Assembly: GCA_012838085.1 (NCBI GenBank)
Contig: DUPX01000126.1
Location: forward strand, 1-39,209
DNA length: 39,209 bases
Direction: 5' to 3'
From: Eubacteriaceae bacterium
GTDB lineage: Bacteria; Bacillota; Clostridia; Eubacteriales; Garciellaceae
The notes under the pieces were generated by a model. It was not told the origin of the DNA. It was given only the letters and a program-made list of their open reading frames with translations, and made no database searches. Shown here piece by piece: positions 1 to 7,795 of this stretch (its first letter is position 1; the number at the start of each line of letters is the position of its first letter). Both the position numbers and the translations under genes were made by a program.

Positions 1-67
1 AGTAGGCAATTATTGCTCATTAAATGCGTGAAATTACAACATATTGTGTCCGCGTAATCTCTTTCAG

Positions 68-1441
68 CTACATATTGCGCGTTATCAATACTACGCACTC
101 AACGTGCCCCGTATGGGGAAATAAGTCCACCGGCTGTATTTCCTTTACCGTAAATCCTCCCTTTTCTAAATAATTTAGGTCTCTGGCTAAGGTACTAGGT
201 TTGCAGGATACATACACCACTCTTTTTGGCTTCATTTGGATTATGGTATCTAATAGCTTTCTATCACAGCCTTTTCGAGGTGGGTCTACCACTACCACAT
301 CTGCCCTCTCTCCATTTTTGTATAATTGGGGTATTATTTCCTCTGTCTTTCCCACATAGAAATCTACATTATTTATTTTGTTAATTCGGGCATTTTCTTT
401 AGCATCCTTTATAGCTTCTTGTAAAATTTCTATTCCTATTACTTTTTTAGCTCTTTGGGCTAGAAATAAGGAGATAGTGCCTATTCCACAATAAGCATCA
501 TATACAACTTCATCTCCTTTTAGGTCTGCATATTCTAAAGCCTTCTCATATAGTATCTTTGTTTGAATAGGGTTTACCTGGTAAAATGATAGGGGAGAAA
601 TTTTAAACTTTATATCTCCTATGTAATCCTCTATATCCTTTTTCCCATAGATTAATTTATTTTCTCTTCCTAATATTACATTTGTTTTTTCTTTATTAAT
701 ATTAAGATATATACTCACTATTTCTGGTATTTCATAGGTAAGTCTTTTAACTAAATTATCAATATTGGGTATACTTTCACCATTTGCTACTAATATCACC
801 ATTATTTCCCCGGTAATAAATCCTACCCTGGTTACTAAATGTCTTAATAGTCCCTTATGTTTCTCCTCATCATATATGGATAAATTATATTTATCTATAT
901 ATGCCTTCACTATTGATGAGATTTTAGTATTTACCGGGTGTTGTATAAGACAGTTATGTTGAGGTACAATTCTATGACTTCTTTTTGCATAAAAACCTAA
1001 AGCAGCCTTTCCGTCCTCCATGCCTATGGGGAATTGTGCCTTATTTCTATAATTAAAGGGAGTATTCATCCCTATTGTCTGGTGAATTATTACATCTTTT
1101 ATTTTACCGATTCTTTCTATGCTATCCTTTACCAACTGAGTCTTATATTCTAATTGCTTTTGATAATCCATTCGTTGAATTTGGCATCCTCCACATTTAT
1201 GAGCAATAGTACAAGGTGGGCTTATTCTATAAGGAGAAGGCTGGATTATACTTTCTAATTTACCTATAGCATAATTAGCTTTCACATTAGTAATTCCAGC
1301 CTCTATATATTCCTCCGGTAAAGCACCATCAACAAAGATAGTAAAACCCTCTATCTTCCCTACTCCTTCACCACCACTACCTAATCCCTTTATTTGAATA
1401 TTATATTTTTCATTATTAACTACTGGTATATCCCTTTTCAT
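68..1441 (-). CDS. rlmCD: 23S rRNA (uracil-5-)-methyltransferase, RlmCD/RumA (TrmA) family
   Basis: This 457-residue protein should be a SAM-dependent enzyme that makes 5-methyluridine in 23S rRNA. An N-terminal TRAM-like domain (about residues 10-65) is followed by a Cys cluster (C77, C83, C86 and probably C164) expected to hold a [4Fe-4S] centre. The SAM site is DAYCGIGTISL (315-325), followed by VVDPPRKGC (384-392). The catalytic nucleophile is C413 in VSCKPSTLARD, and E448 in HVEC fits the general base. Length and motif order are normal for the family. The start is an ATG preceded by an AGAAGGGA ribosome site. In Firmicutes one such enzyme often methylates both U747 and U1939 (RlmCD), but bifunctionality cannot be read from the sequence. 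The gene stands alone, divergent from the two-component system. Confidence 0.93.
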   Translation of the reverse strand: MKRDIPVVNNEKYNIQIKGLGSGGEGVGKIEGFTIFVDGALPEEYIEAGITNVKANYAIGKLESIIQPSPYRISPPCTIAHKCGGCQIQRMDYQKQLEYKTQLVKDSIERIGKIKDVIIHQTIGMNTPFNYRNKAQFPIGMEDGKAALGFYAKRSHRIVPQHNCLIQHPVNTKISSIVKAYIDKYNLSIYDEEKHKGLLRHLVTRVGFITGEIMVILVANGESIPNIDNLVKRLTYEIPEIVSIYLNINKEKTNVILGRENKLIYGKKDIEDYIGDIKFKISPLSFYQVNPIQTKILYEKALEYADLKGDEVVYDAYCGIGTISLFLAQRAKKVIGIEILQEAIKDAKENARINKINNVDFYVGKTEEIIPQLYKNGERADVVVVDPPRKGCDRKLLDTIIQMKPKRVVYVSCKPSTLARDLNYLEKGGFTVKEIQPVDLFPHTGHVECVVLITRNM

Positions 1442-1502
1442 CTCTGATGGTCCCTTCTAAGAATGTTCTCTTTTGATTTTAACAAATATATCTGAAATAT
1501 AA

Positions 1503-1575
1503 AAGGTGCCTCCGACGGTTTCTATGCAACCTGAACACTTTCCTTAAATCGGCAGGGGATACTCCCCTTCCAACT
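1503..1575. other. Unassigned structured GC-richer element between rlmCD and the two-component system
   Basis: This stretch is clearly richer in GC than its AT-rich surroundings and contains several complementary segments. CCTCCGA (1509-1515) can pair with TCGG-c-AGG (1549-1556) and enclose a small hairpin GGTT/AACC (1517-1520 with 1528-1531). A second hairpin, GGGG/CCCC (1555-1558 with 1564-1567), overlaps the 3' side of the outer stem, so the two are mutually exclusive. A T7 run follows at about 1578-1584 on the plus strand. On the minus strand the element ends in a shorter T run. It looks like a small RNA, leader or attenuator, but I do not recognise the family. The rest of 1442-1838 is AT-rich, with one orphan terminator. 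Confidence 0.35.
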
Positions 1576-1612
1576 CCTTTTTTTATTTAGTATAAAACTA
1601 GGACTTTCCTAC

Positions 1613-1645
1613 TAAAAAAAAGGTACACCTAACTTCAGATGTACC
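1613..1645 (-). terminator. Orphan intrinsic terminator, minus strand
   Basis: The arms GGTACA (1622-1627) and TGTACC (1640-1645) form a hairpin that an inner CT/AG can extend. On the minus strand it is followed directly by a run of eight T. No coding gene lies upstream of it on the minus strand before the divergent response regulator, so it would end an unannotated transcript. Confidence 0.5.
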
Positions 1646-1838
1646 AACAAGGTATAGAATCAGTTTACCTCAATCTTTAATATTATGACTATTACCAATT
1701 TTGACCATTATATACACAAAAGTTTAATTTTCTATTTTTAATACTTTGAGTGAATTCTAGTTTTGATTTGTCTATCTTTCAAATACAGTGTTAATAATAT
1801 ATAATAGAGTTATCAAAACTATAAAGGTGGTGGTTGTT

Positions 1839-2525
1839 TTGAATGAAAAAGTATTAGTTGTGGATGATGAACAATCTATATGTGAACTTATTAAGTTAGA
1901 TTTAGAATTTGAAGGATATATTGTGGAAACAGCATTTGATGGTCGAGAGGCATTGGAAAAGGTAGAAAGCTTTCAGCCCAATTTAATTATTTTGGATGTT
2001 ATGTTGCCTTATATAAGTGGATATGAATTATGTAAGAAATTTAATGAAAAGTATAATATCCCTATTATACTGCTAACTGCTAAGACGGATATCGTAGATA
2101 AGGTTTTAGGTCTTGAATTAGGTGCAGATGACTATATTACTAAACCCTTTGATAATCGGGAACTATTAGCAAGGGTGAGGGCTTTAATCCGTCGTTCCTC
2201 CCAAATTCCTACAGGGGAAAATAAGATAATCCAAAATGGTGACCTTGTAATCATTCCTAATGAAAGAAAGGTTTTAATAAATAATGAAGAAATTCATTTA
2301 ACTCCTAAAGAGTATGACCTATTATATCTCTTATCCCAAAATCCTGAACAAGTTTTCTCCAGGGAAACCCTTTTAGAAAAAATTTGGGGATATGATTATT
2401 TTGGTGATACCCGTACCGTGGATATGCATGTTCAGAGAGTAAGGAAAAAACTAGGGGATAATTCCTCTAATCCTAAGTATTTACAAACTATATTTGGTGT
2501 AGGTTATAAAATAAGGAAGGTATAG
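1839..2525 (+). CDS. Two-component response regulator, OmpR/PhoB family
   Basis: This 228-residue transcriptional regulator has a receiver domain (1-118) and a winged-helix DNA-binding domain (about 130-226). The receiver shows the acidic pair D9/D10, phospho-acceptor D53 in LIILDVML, T80 and K102 in ITKPF. The C-terminal domain has the OmpR signature around RTVDMHVQRVRKKLG. I chose the TTG at 1839 because an AAGGTGGTGG ribosome site lies a few bases upstream and the receiver fold begins at once (NEKVLVVDDE). An in-frame GTG at 1788 would add 17 unlikely residues. The histidine kinase follows after two bases, so they form an operon. It resembles PhoP/WalR-type regulators, but the target genes are not evident here. 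Confidence 0.92.
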   Translation: MNEKVLVVDDEQSICELIKLDLEFEGYIVETAFDGREALEKVESFQPNLIILDVMLPYISGYELCKKFNEKYNIPIILLTAKTDIVDKVLGLELGADDYITKPFDNRELLARVRALIRRSSQIPTGENKIIQNGDLVIIPNERKVLINNEEIHLTPKEYDLLYLLSQNPEQVFSRETLLEKIWGYDYFGDTRTVDMHVQRVRKKLGDNSSNPKYLQTIFGVGYKIRKV

Positions 2526-2527
2526 CT

Positions 2528-4291
2528 ATGAAGCTTTCTATTCAAAATAAAATCATCCTTTCTAATATTTTAGTAATAGTCTTAGCCCTAGTTATTATAG
2601 CTACCATTGTGATTCAGGGTATGCTATTTTTCAATGTGGAGCAGGTGGAAAGGCGTTTAATAAATAGTAGTAATGATAGTAATCTTTTTATACAACAATT
2701 TATATTATCCCAGCAAAATGGAAATCAGACTAATATTGATATTTTTAAAGATAATGCTACCTTTCTTGCAGAAGAACTGGCAAAATTTATTTCCAGAACA
2801 CAGCTATATGACCAATCAGCAAAGCTTCTTGCTGATTCTTCCACATCAGATATTCTAACTTCTGAAGAGATTAGGGATGAAGTGGAGATTGCAATAAATC
2901 AAGGGGAAAAGGCATATGTTATTACCAAGTTAGAGGAAGGAAGATTTATTTATTTTGCTTCTCCTATTATAATAGAAAATCAGCAATTGGGAGTCTTATC
3001 TTTTTTGTATTCCCTTGAAGATGTTGATGCCCTTATCAATAAAAGTGTTGTTCTTTTTATAATTGTAGGAATACTGGGCTTATTTATACTGTATTTTATT
3101 AGTTTTTATCTATCTAAGCTAATATTAAAACCTGTCTATAGTCTTGTGACCACTTCTAAAGAAATTTCCGAGGGTAATTATGATAAACACATTGACTATG
3201 TTTCTAGCGATGAGATAGGGGAGTTAACCCTTAGCTTTAATCAAATGGTTATAAATATTAAGGAAAAGGTTCACGAAGCCCAATCAGAAAAACAAAAACT
3301 AGAATCTGTCCTTTCTTCTATTGAGGATGGGGTTATTGCTGTGGATAATGATAGAAATATTTTAGCAATTAATGAACCCGCTAAAAAAATATTTAATATT
3401 ATGGGTAAAATAGATTTAAATAAGGATATTTTTGCCCATGAATTTATGGAGGAACTCTTTTTAGATATTGTAAAAGAGAAAAATGGTATTTATAAAGAAG
3501 TAATAATGGATAATAAATATTTACTTATCTATACAAATATAATCTTGGTAGATAATATTGAAATTGGCTATATTTTTGTAATTCGAGATATATCAAAGAT
3601 TAGAGAGCTAGAGGAAAAACAAAGACAATTTATATCCAGTGTTTCCCACGAATTGCGGACTCCCCTTACTACCATTATCGGCTATAGTGATTTGTTAGAA
3701 CGTAGGGGGCTTTCAAATGCTGAACTGGTGGAAAAAAGCATTACCTCCATTAAAAAGGAAGGGGAACGTTTACTTCGTCTAGTGGATGATTTGTTAGGTC
3801 TTTCAAAGACTAATACTATGGAATTTGAATTAATTAAATCCCAATTTGATATCACTCAATTATTAGAAGATGTGGTAAGTCAAATGAGGCTAAAAGGGAA
3901 AAGGTACAACAATGAAATTCAATTTACCTCCACAGAATTACCTAAAATTAATGGAGATTATGATAGATTAAAGCAAGTGCTAATAAATGTCATGGATAAT
4001 GCTATCAAATATTCCTTTCCTAGGGATATTATTCAAGTATATACAGAAAGTACTGGTAACTATGTAGAAATATTTGTCCGAGATTTTGGGGCAGGTATTG
4101 GAAAAAATGATTTAGATAGAGTATTCGAGCCCTTTTATCAGGTGGACAAGGTACGTTCCACAAATCTTGGTGGCAGTGGTCTAGGTCTTGCTATAGCTAA
4201 GGATATTGTTGATAATCACGGTGGTTCCATTACTATTGAGAGTCAAATTAATGAAGGTACTCTGGTAATTATTAAACTTCCTGTTTCATAA
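2528..4291 (+). CDS. Membrane sensor histidine kinase (HAMP-PAS-HisKA-HATPase)
   Basis: This 587-residue kinase is the partner of the upstream regulator. Visible parts in order are TM1 (about 9-31), an extracellular sensor region of about 140 residues, TM2 (about 174-197), a HAMP linker (about 198-250), a PAS-like domain (about 255-355), and the HisKA helix pair with phospho-acceptor H374 in SHELRTPLTTI. The ATPase domain follows, with N box NVMDNAIKYS, G1 DFGAGIG, F box FEPFYQ and G2 GGSGLGLAIAKDIV. All catalytic motifs are intact. The architecture matches the PhoR/WalK class. The ATG follows an AAGGAAGG site and lies two bases after the regulator's stop, which indicates translational coupling. 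The extracellular domain is too divergent for me to name its signal. Confidence 0.93.
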   Translation: MKLSIQNKIILSNILVIVLALVIIATIVIQGMLFFNVEQVERRLINSSNDSNLFIQQFILSQQNGNQTNIDIFKDNATFLAEELAKFISRTQLYDQSAKLLADSSTSDILTSEEIRDEVEIAINQGEKAYVITKLEEGRFIYFASPIIIENQQLGVLSFLYSLEDVDALINKSVVLFIIVGILGLFILYFISFYLSKLILKPVYSLVTTSKEISEGNYDKHIDYVSSDEIGELTLSFNQMVINIKEKVHEAQSEKQKLESVLSSIEDGVIAVDNDRNILAINEPAKKIFNIMGKIDLNKDIFAHEFMEELFLDIVKEKNGIYKEVIMDNKYLLIYTNIILVDNIEIGYIFVIRDISKIRELEEKQRQFISSVSHELRTPLTTIIGYSDLLERRGLSNAELVEKSITSIKKEGERLLRLVDDLLGLSKTNTMEFELIKSQFDITQLLEDVVSQMRLKGKRYNNEIQFTSTELPKINGDYDRLKQVLINVMDNAIKYSFPRDIIQVYTESTGNYVEIFVRDFGAGIGKNDLDRVFEPFYQVDKVRSTNLGGSGLGLAIAKDIVDNHGGSITIESQINEGTLVIIKLPVS

Positions 4292-4338
4292 CCTTTACAA
4301 AATTTTAACATCCTGAGCTATGTATGGCTGTGGCTTTT

Positions 4339-4347
4339 TGTTATAAT
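4339..4347 (+). promoter_or_regulatory. Candidate extended -10 promoter for the lipoprotein gene
   Basis: TG-T-TATAAT is a perfect extended -10 element with no convincing -35. The predicted start would leave only about 17 bases before the TTG codon, so the ribosome site would sit almost at the 5' end. This suggests the lipoprotein can be transcribed apart from the kinase. Confidence 0.4.
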
Positions 4348-4370
4348 GACCAAAGGAAGGAGGAGAGCTG

Positions 4371-5483
4371 TTGACTAAGATAACCTATAAAGTTTTGCTT
4401 ATTATTGTTTTAGCTCTTTTTTGTATTGGGTGTTCAAATTTTTTCGTAAAAGATAATAAACCTAAGACTATTCAAGATAATAGTGTTCAAAATAATAAAG
4501 AAATGAGCTCTTTAAGTGATGTAAAAGATTTTAAAAGTATTACTCAAGGAATAATAGGAGATATTAGTTCCCAAGGGGAAAATATTGTCCTATTAAGAGA
4601 AGATGATATAGATATAGATTCACAGGAAAAAGAGGAAGATACAACTTATAATTTATCCCTTTATAATCTTAAAGAGGAAAAGATTTATAATATTATTTCT
4701 TCTCCAATAAATTTATTTTTAAATCGATTGGATGCCACAGAAGAAGGGGTTTATTTTTTAGAAAATAAAGAGGAATCCCTTTTTCAATTATATTGGTTTA
4801 GTATTAATGACAATAAAAAAGTTCGTATTTCTTCTACAGAACATCAAGTAAACCCTAGTTTTTATGTGAAGTCTAATAATGAAGTTTATTATGGAACTAA
4901 AGATGGAAAGATTATAAGGGCTAATGAAAGAAATATTCTAAGAATTATTGATATTGGTTCTGATTATAATATTTTTCAAATATATTTTTTTGAGAATAGA
5001 GATTTAATATTATTTTCCGCATATAAAGACCAAGTGTTAAGTTTGTATTCTATGAATTCTAGAGGAGAAGATTTTAAGGAAGTTTTGTCTAACATTAATG
5101 GTAGCTTTAATGTATCAAAAAAAGAGGATAAAGTATTATATACCGCTCCCATTACTGACAGCAATAAATCTATTCTTTGGTTATTTGAACTGGATGAGGA
5201 AGATAAAGATATAAAGTTATTAGAAGGATATCCCCAAAGGGCAGTGTTTTCTCCTAAAGGAGATAGAATTGCCTACTTAGATAAGCCGGATTCAAACAGT
5301 GATCTTCTGAATATTTGGGTTTTATATTTAGAAAACCAAGAAAAGAAACAGATTGGTTCAAATTTAAAAATTACCAGTGAATTGTTTTGGCATCCTAAAG
5401 AAAATAGATTATTCTTTTCAGCCTATGAATCTAGGGATAATAAACTCCAATCTCAGGTTTATTCTTTAGATTTTGAAGACTAG
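4371..5483 (+). CDS. Secreted lipoprotein with TolB/PD40-like propeller repeats
   Basis: This 370-residue protein has a hydrophobic signal (about 7-20) and a lipobox-like CIGC with the lipidated Cys at 21, so it should be anchored outside the cytoplasmic membrane. The remainder is beta-rich. Near the C-terminus, repeats such as VFSPKGDRIAYLD and LFWHPKENRLFFSAY look like PD40/TolB-type propeller blades. The start is a TTG with a very strong AAGGAGGAG site. It lies 79 bases after the histidine kinase on the same strand and could be an accessory sensor or a target of the system, though this is inference from position. No catalytic residues are evident. The -3 position of the lipobox is Cys rather than the usual Leu/Val/Ile. 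Confidence 0.75.
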   Translation: MTKITYKVLLIIVLALFCIGCSNFFVKDNKPKTIQDNSVQNNKEMSSLSDVKDFKSITQGIIGDISSQGENIVLLREDDIDIDSQEKEEDTTYNLSLYNLKEEKIYNIISSPINLFLNRLDATEEGVYFLENKEESLFQLYWFSINDNKKVRISSTEHQVNPSFYVKSNNEVYYGTKDGKIIRANERNILRIIDIGSDYNIFQIYFFENRDLILFSAYKDQVLSLYSMNSRGEDFKEVLSNINGSFNVSKKEDKVLYTAPITDSNKSILWLFELDEEDKDIKLLEGYPQRAVFSPKGDRIAYLDKPDSNSDLLNIWVLYLENQEKKQIGSNLKITSELFWHPKENRLFFSAYESRDNKLQSQVYSLDFED

Positions 5484-5537
5484 TTGAATTATAAATTTAT
5501 AAAAGCTCTTCTCTACATTATATAAGATATTATTTAA

Positions 5538-5560
5538 GGGGGATTTCCATGAAATCCCCC
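5538..5560. terminator. Bidirectional intrinsic terminator between the lipoprotein gene and pyk
   Basis: A perfect 10-bp stem, GGGGGATTTC/GAAATCCCCC, with a 3-base loop lies between two convergent genes. A short TTTAT tract follows on the plus strand and an AAATA tract precedes it, so it can serve both genes. The U tracts are modest. Confidence 0.75.
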
Positions 5561-5617
5561 TTTATAGTTTAGTAAGAAAATCCTGTTTTTATGTTAAATT
5601 AAAAAATGGACGCTATT

Positions 5618-7366
5618 TTATAACACTTTAACTATTCCATCATAGACAATACCTCTGTCGGTTTCTATGGTTATCTCTTGATGATCCTTTAATATATCCA
5701 TTGCATTCTCAGCTGCTACCACCGTAGGAATGCCCTTTCTTGCCGCTATATTTGCAGTGTGGGAACTTAATCCTTTTTCTTCTACAATAATACCAGATGC
5801 CCTTTCAAAAAGAGGAATAAAATCTTCATCTGTGTTTTTTGCTACAAGAATATACCCATCTCTAAATTTATCAAATTGGCTTTTATCCTTTATTAAACTT
5901 ACTTTTCCAGTGACCGATTCTCTACCAATTCCCTTACCATAAAGCAGGACCTTTCCAATAGTTTGAACTTTTATCATATTTGTTGTACCTTCTATTCCCA
6001 CAGGAACACCTGCCGTTATTACCACCAGTTCTCCACTATTTACCAGCTTTTTATCTAAAGCTTTTTTAATGGTAATATCAAATATTTCATCGGTGTTTTT
6101 AAATTCATTGATAAGTACAGGGTAGACTCCCCAGACCAATAGCAGTGAATTTGCTACTTTATAATTAGGAGTAAAAGCTATAATCTGAGCAGAAGGCCTA
6201 AACTTTGAGACCATCCTTGCTGTATGGCCAGAGGAAGTAGCAGTAAATATTGCTGACACCCCTAATACATCGGCGGTTCTACAGGTGGCCTGACTTATTG
6301 CATTAGTTACTGAAATTCTTCTTTCTACAAATTTCTGTATTATTTCTTTATACTCTAATGATTCTTCTGTAGTCTTTGCGATTTTTACCATAGTTTTAAC
6401 TGCTTGGATAGGGTATTTCCCCGAGGCCGTTTCCCCTGAAAGCATAATAGCATCAGTTCCATCAAAAACTGCATTTGCCACATCTGTAACTTCTGCCCTT
6501 GTTGGTCTAGGATTTCTAATCATGGAATCTAACATTTGGGTGGCTGTAATTACCGGTTTACCGCTTTCATTACATTTTCTTATAATTGTCTTTTGAATTA
6601 GGGGTACTTCCTCCGGAGGAATTTCTACCCCCAGGTCTCCCCTGGCTATCATTATCCCATCAGATACCTTAATTATCTTATCAATATTATTTACTCCCTC
6701 TTGGTTTTCAATTTTAGATATAATATGGATATGCCCTCCATTGTTTTCTTCTAATACCTTTCGTATATCTAAAACATCTTGAGGCTTTCGTACAAAGGAG
6801 GCTGCTATAAAATCTATATCTTCTTGAATGCCAAAAATAATATCTTCTTGATCCTTTTTAGTTATAGCTGGCAAATTTATATTTAAATTTGGACAATTTA
6901 TACTTTTATTATTTGTTAACTCTCCTCCGTTTTCCACAATACAAGTAATATCTTCTTGGTCAATCTTCTCTACCCTTAACTTTATTAATCCATCATCTAT
7001 TAATATTATATCACCTGGGTTTAATTCATCAGGAAATGATTTATAGGTCACTGCCACCTGATCCTCATTTCCCTTAATGTCCCTAGTAGTTATAATAAAC
7101 CTTTGGCCTTCCTCTAATAATGCCTTTCCTGTTGAAAATTCTTTTATCCTAATCTCTGGACCCTTTGTATCCAAAAGTATTGCTACAGGAATTTCTAATT
7201 CCTTAGAAACTTCCCTTAACAAAGTTATTTTGTTTTTATGTTCTGAATAATTCCCATGGGAAAAATTAAGTCTCGCCACATTCATTCCGTTTTTTAGTAA
7301 GTCCTTTAAGACCTCCCTAGATTCGGAAGCTGGGCCTATAGTACATACTATCTTTGTTCTTTTCAT
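5618..7366 (-). CDS. pyk: Pyruvate kinase with C-terminal PEP-utiliser-type domain
   Basis: This 582-residue enzyme transfers phosphate from phosphoenolpyruvate to ADP to make pyruvate and ATP, the last step of glycolysis. The N-terminal barrel starts MKRTKIVCTIGP and includes NVARLNFSHG and DTKGPEIR. The catalytic segment contains ISKIENQEGV, MIARGDLGVE and TATQMLDSM. The allosteric C domain follows to about 470. The last ~100 residues form an extra mobile domain with GLSSHTANIAARKGIPTVV, as in Bacillus and Geobacillus enzymes. The start is the ATG after GGAGGTGG at about 7370-7380. An upstream in-frame ATG at 7444 has no good ribosome site. It lies downstream of dnaE and a small gene but behind a terminator, so it is probably a separate transcript. 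A TATAAT lies just upstream of its ribosome site. Confidence 0.96.
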   Translation of the reverse strand: MKRTKIVCTIGPASESREVLKDLLKNGMNVARLNFSHGNYSEHKNKITLLREVSKELEIPVAILLDTKGPEIRIKEFSTGKALLEEGQRFIITTRDIKGNEDQVAVTYKSFPDELNPGDIILIDDGLIKLRVEKIDQEDITCIVENGGELTNNKSINCPNLNINLPAITKKDQEDIIFGIQEDIDFIAASFVRKPQDVLDIRKVLEENNGGHIHIISKIENQEGVNNIDKIIKVSDGIMIARGDLGVEIPPEEVPLIQKTIIRKCNESGKPVITATQMLDSMIRNPRPTRAEVTDVANAVFDGTDAIMLSGETASGKYPIQAVKTMVKIAKTTEESLEYKEIIQKFVERRISVTNAISQATCRTADVLGVSAIFTATSSGHTARMVSKFRPSAQIIAFTPNYKVANSLLLVWGVYPVLINEFKNTDEIFDITIKKALDKKLVNSGELVVITAGVPVGIEGTTNMIKVQTIGKVLLYGKGIGRESVTGKVSLIKDKSQFDKFRDGYILVAKNTDEDFIPLFERASGIIVEEKGLSSHTANIAARKGIPTVVAAENAMDILKDHQEITIETDRGIVYDGIVKVL

Positions 7367-7471
7367 ACTTCCACCTCCAATATTATAATAATTTCCTTGG
7401 ATAAATTTACAATGGGTGGGTAGCAAACCAACTCCACCTCTCATAATTCTTCTATTATTTAAAATAAAAAT

Positions 7472-7491
7472 AATAAGGGCTAACCCTTATT
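7472..7491 (-). terminator. Intrinsic terminator after the 64-residue gene
   Basis: The arms AATAAGGG and CCCTTATT form an 8-bp perfect hairpin with a CTAA loop. On the minus strand it is followed by a T-rich tract (the plus-strand A-rich run at 7460-7471). It separates the small gene from pyk. Confidence 0.7.
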
Positions 7492-7508
7492 TGTCTTTGT
7501 AAAAATTA

Positions 7509-7703
7509 TTAAGATAGTCCTAATGCAGCGATTAAATTAGAAGCCTCTTCCGCTTCTCCTTCAGGTACCAAGATTTGAAAAAAACCATCTTCATCATTTT
7601 TATTTATAGGCTGAATCTTTACCAAAAATCCATCCTGAAATAATTTTTCATTTATTTCATTTGCTCTATCTTCACTTTGTACTATGTGAATTACTGTCCA
7701 CAT
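7509..7703 (-). CDS. Small DUF2007-like protein (64 residues)
   Basis: This 64-residue soluble protein begins MWTVIHIVQSEDRANEIN and contains LVKIQPIN and ILVPEGEAEEASNLI. The pattern of an N-terminal strand, helix, strand and C-terminal helix resembles DUF2007 (putative signal-transducing) proteins and small clostridial proteins often found beside dnaE, pfkA and pyk. The biochemical role is unknown. The ATG has a strong AAAAGGAGG site. It has its own promoter-like sequence upstream and a terminator downstream, so it may be a monocistron in spite of its place between dnaE and pyk. No Cys clusters, membrane segments or catalytic motifs are visible. Confidence 0.75.
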   Translation of the reverse strand: MWTVIHIVQSEDRANEINEKLFQDGFLVKIQPINKNDEDGFFQILVPEGEAEEASNLIAALGLS

Positions 7704-7739
7704 ATTTGTAGCCTCCTTTTAATGTTTCCTCTATTCTAC

Positions 7740-7768
7740 ATTTTAGTTTATTTAAGGACAAACTTCAA
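7740..7768 (-). promoter_or_regulatory. Sigma-A type promoter for the 64-residue gene
   Basis: On the minus strand, TTGAAG (7763-7768) and TAAAAT (7740-7745) are separated by exactly 17 bases. The match is good at both boxes and the position suits the small gene starting at 7703. Confidence 0.6.
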
Positions 7769-7795
7769 TAGAATTTGACATGGCAAATGAACCTA

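Noticed and set aside
1503-1575. Manganese (yybP-ykoY) riboswitch on the minus strand, suggested by GGGGAGTA near one end and ACCTTTT at the other
   Set aside because: The element is too short, lacks the conserved TCAACA-type internal segments, and no transporter gene follows on that strand.
7367-7444. Longer N-terminus for pyruvate kinase starting at the ATG at 7444
   Set aside because: No good ribosome site precedes it, the extra residues do not match the family, and GGAGGTGG sits correctly before the ATG at 7366.
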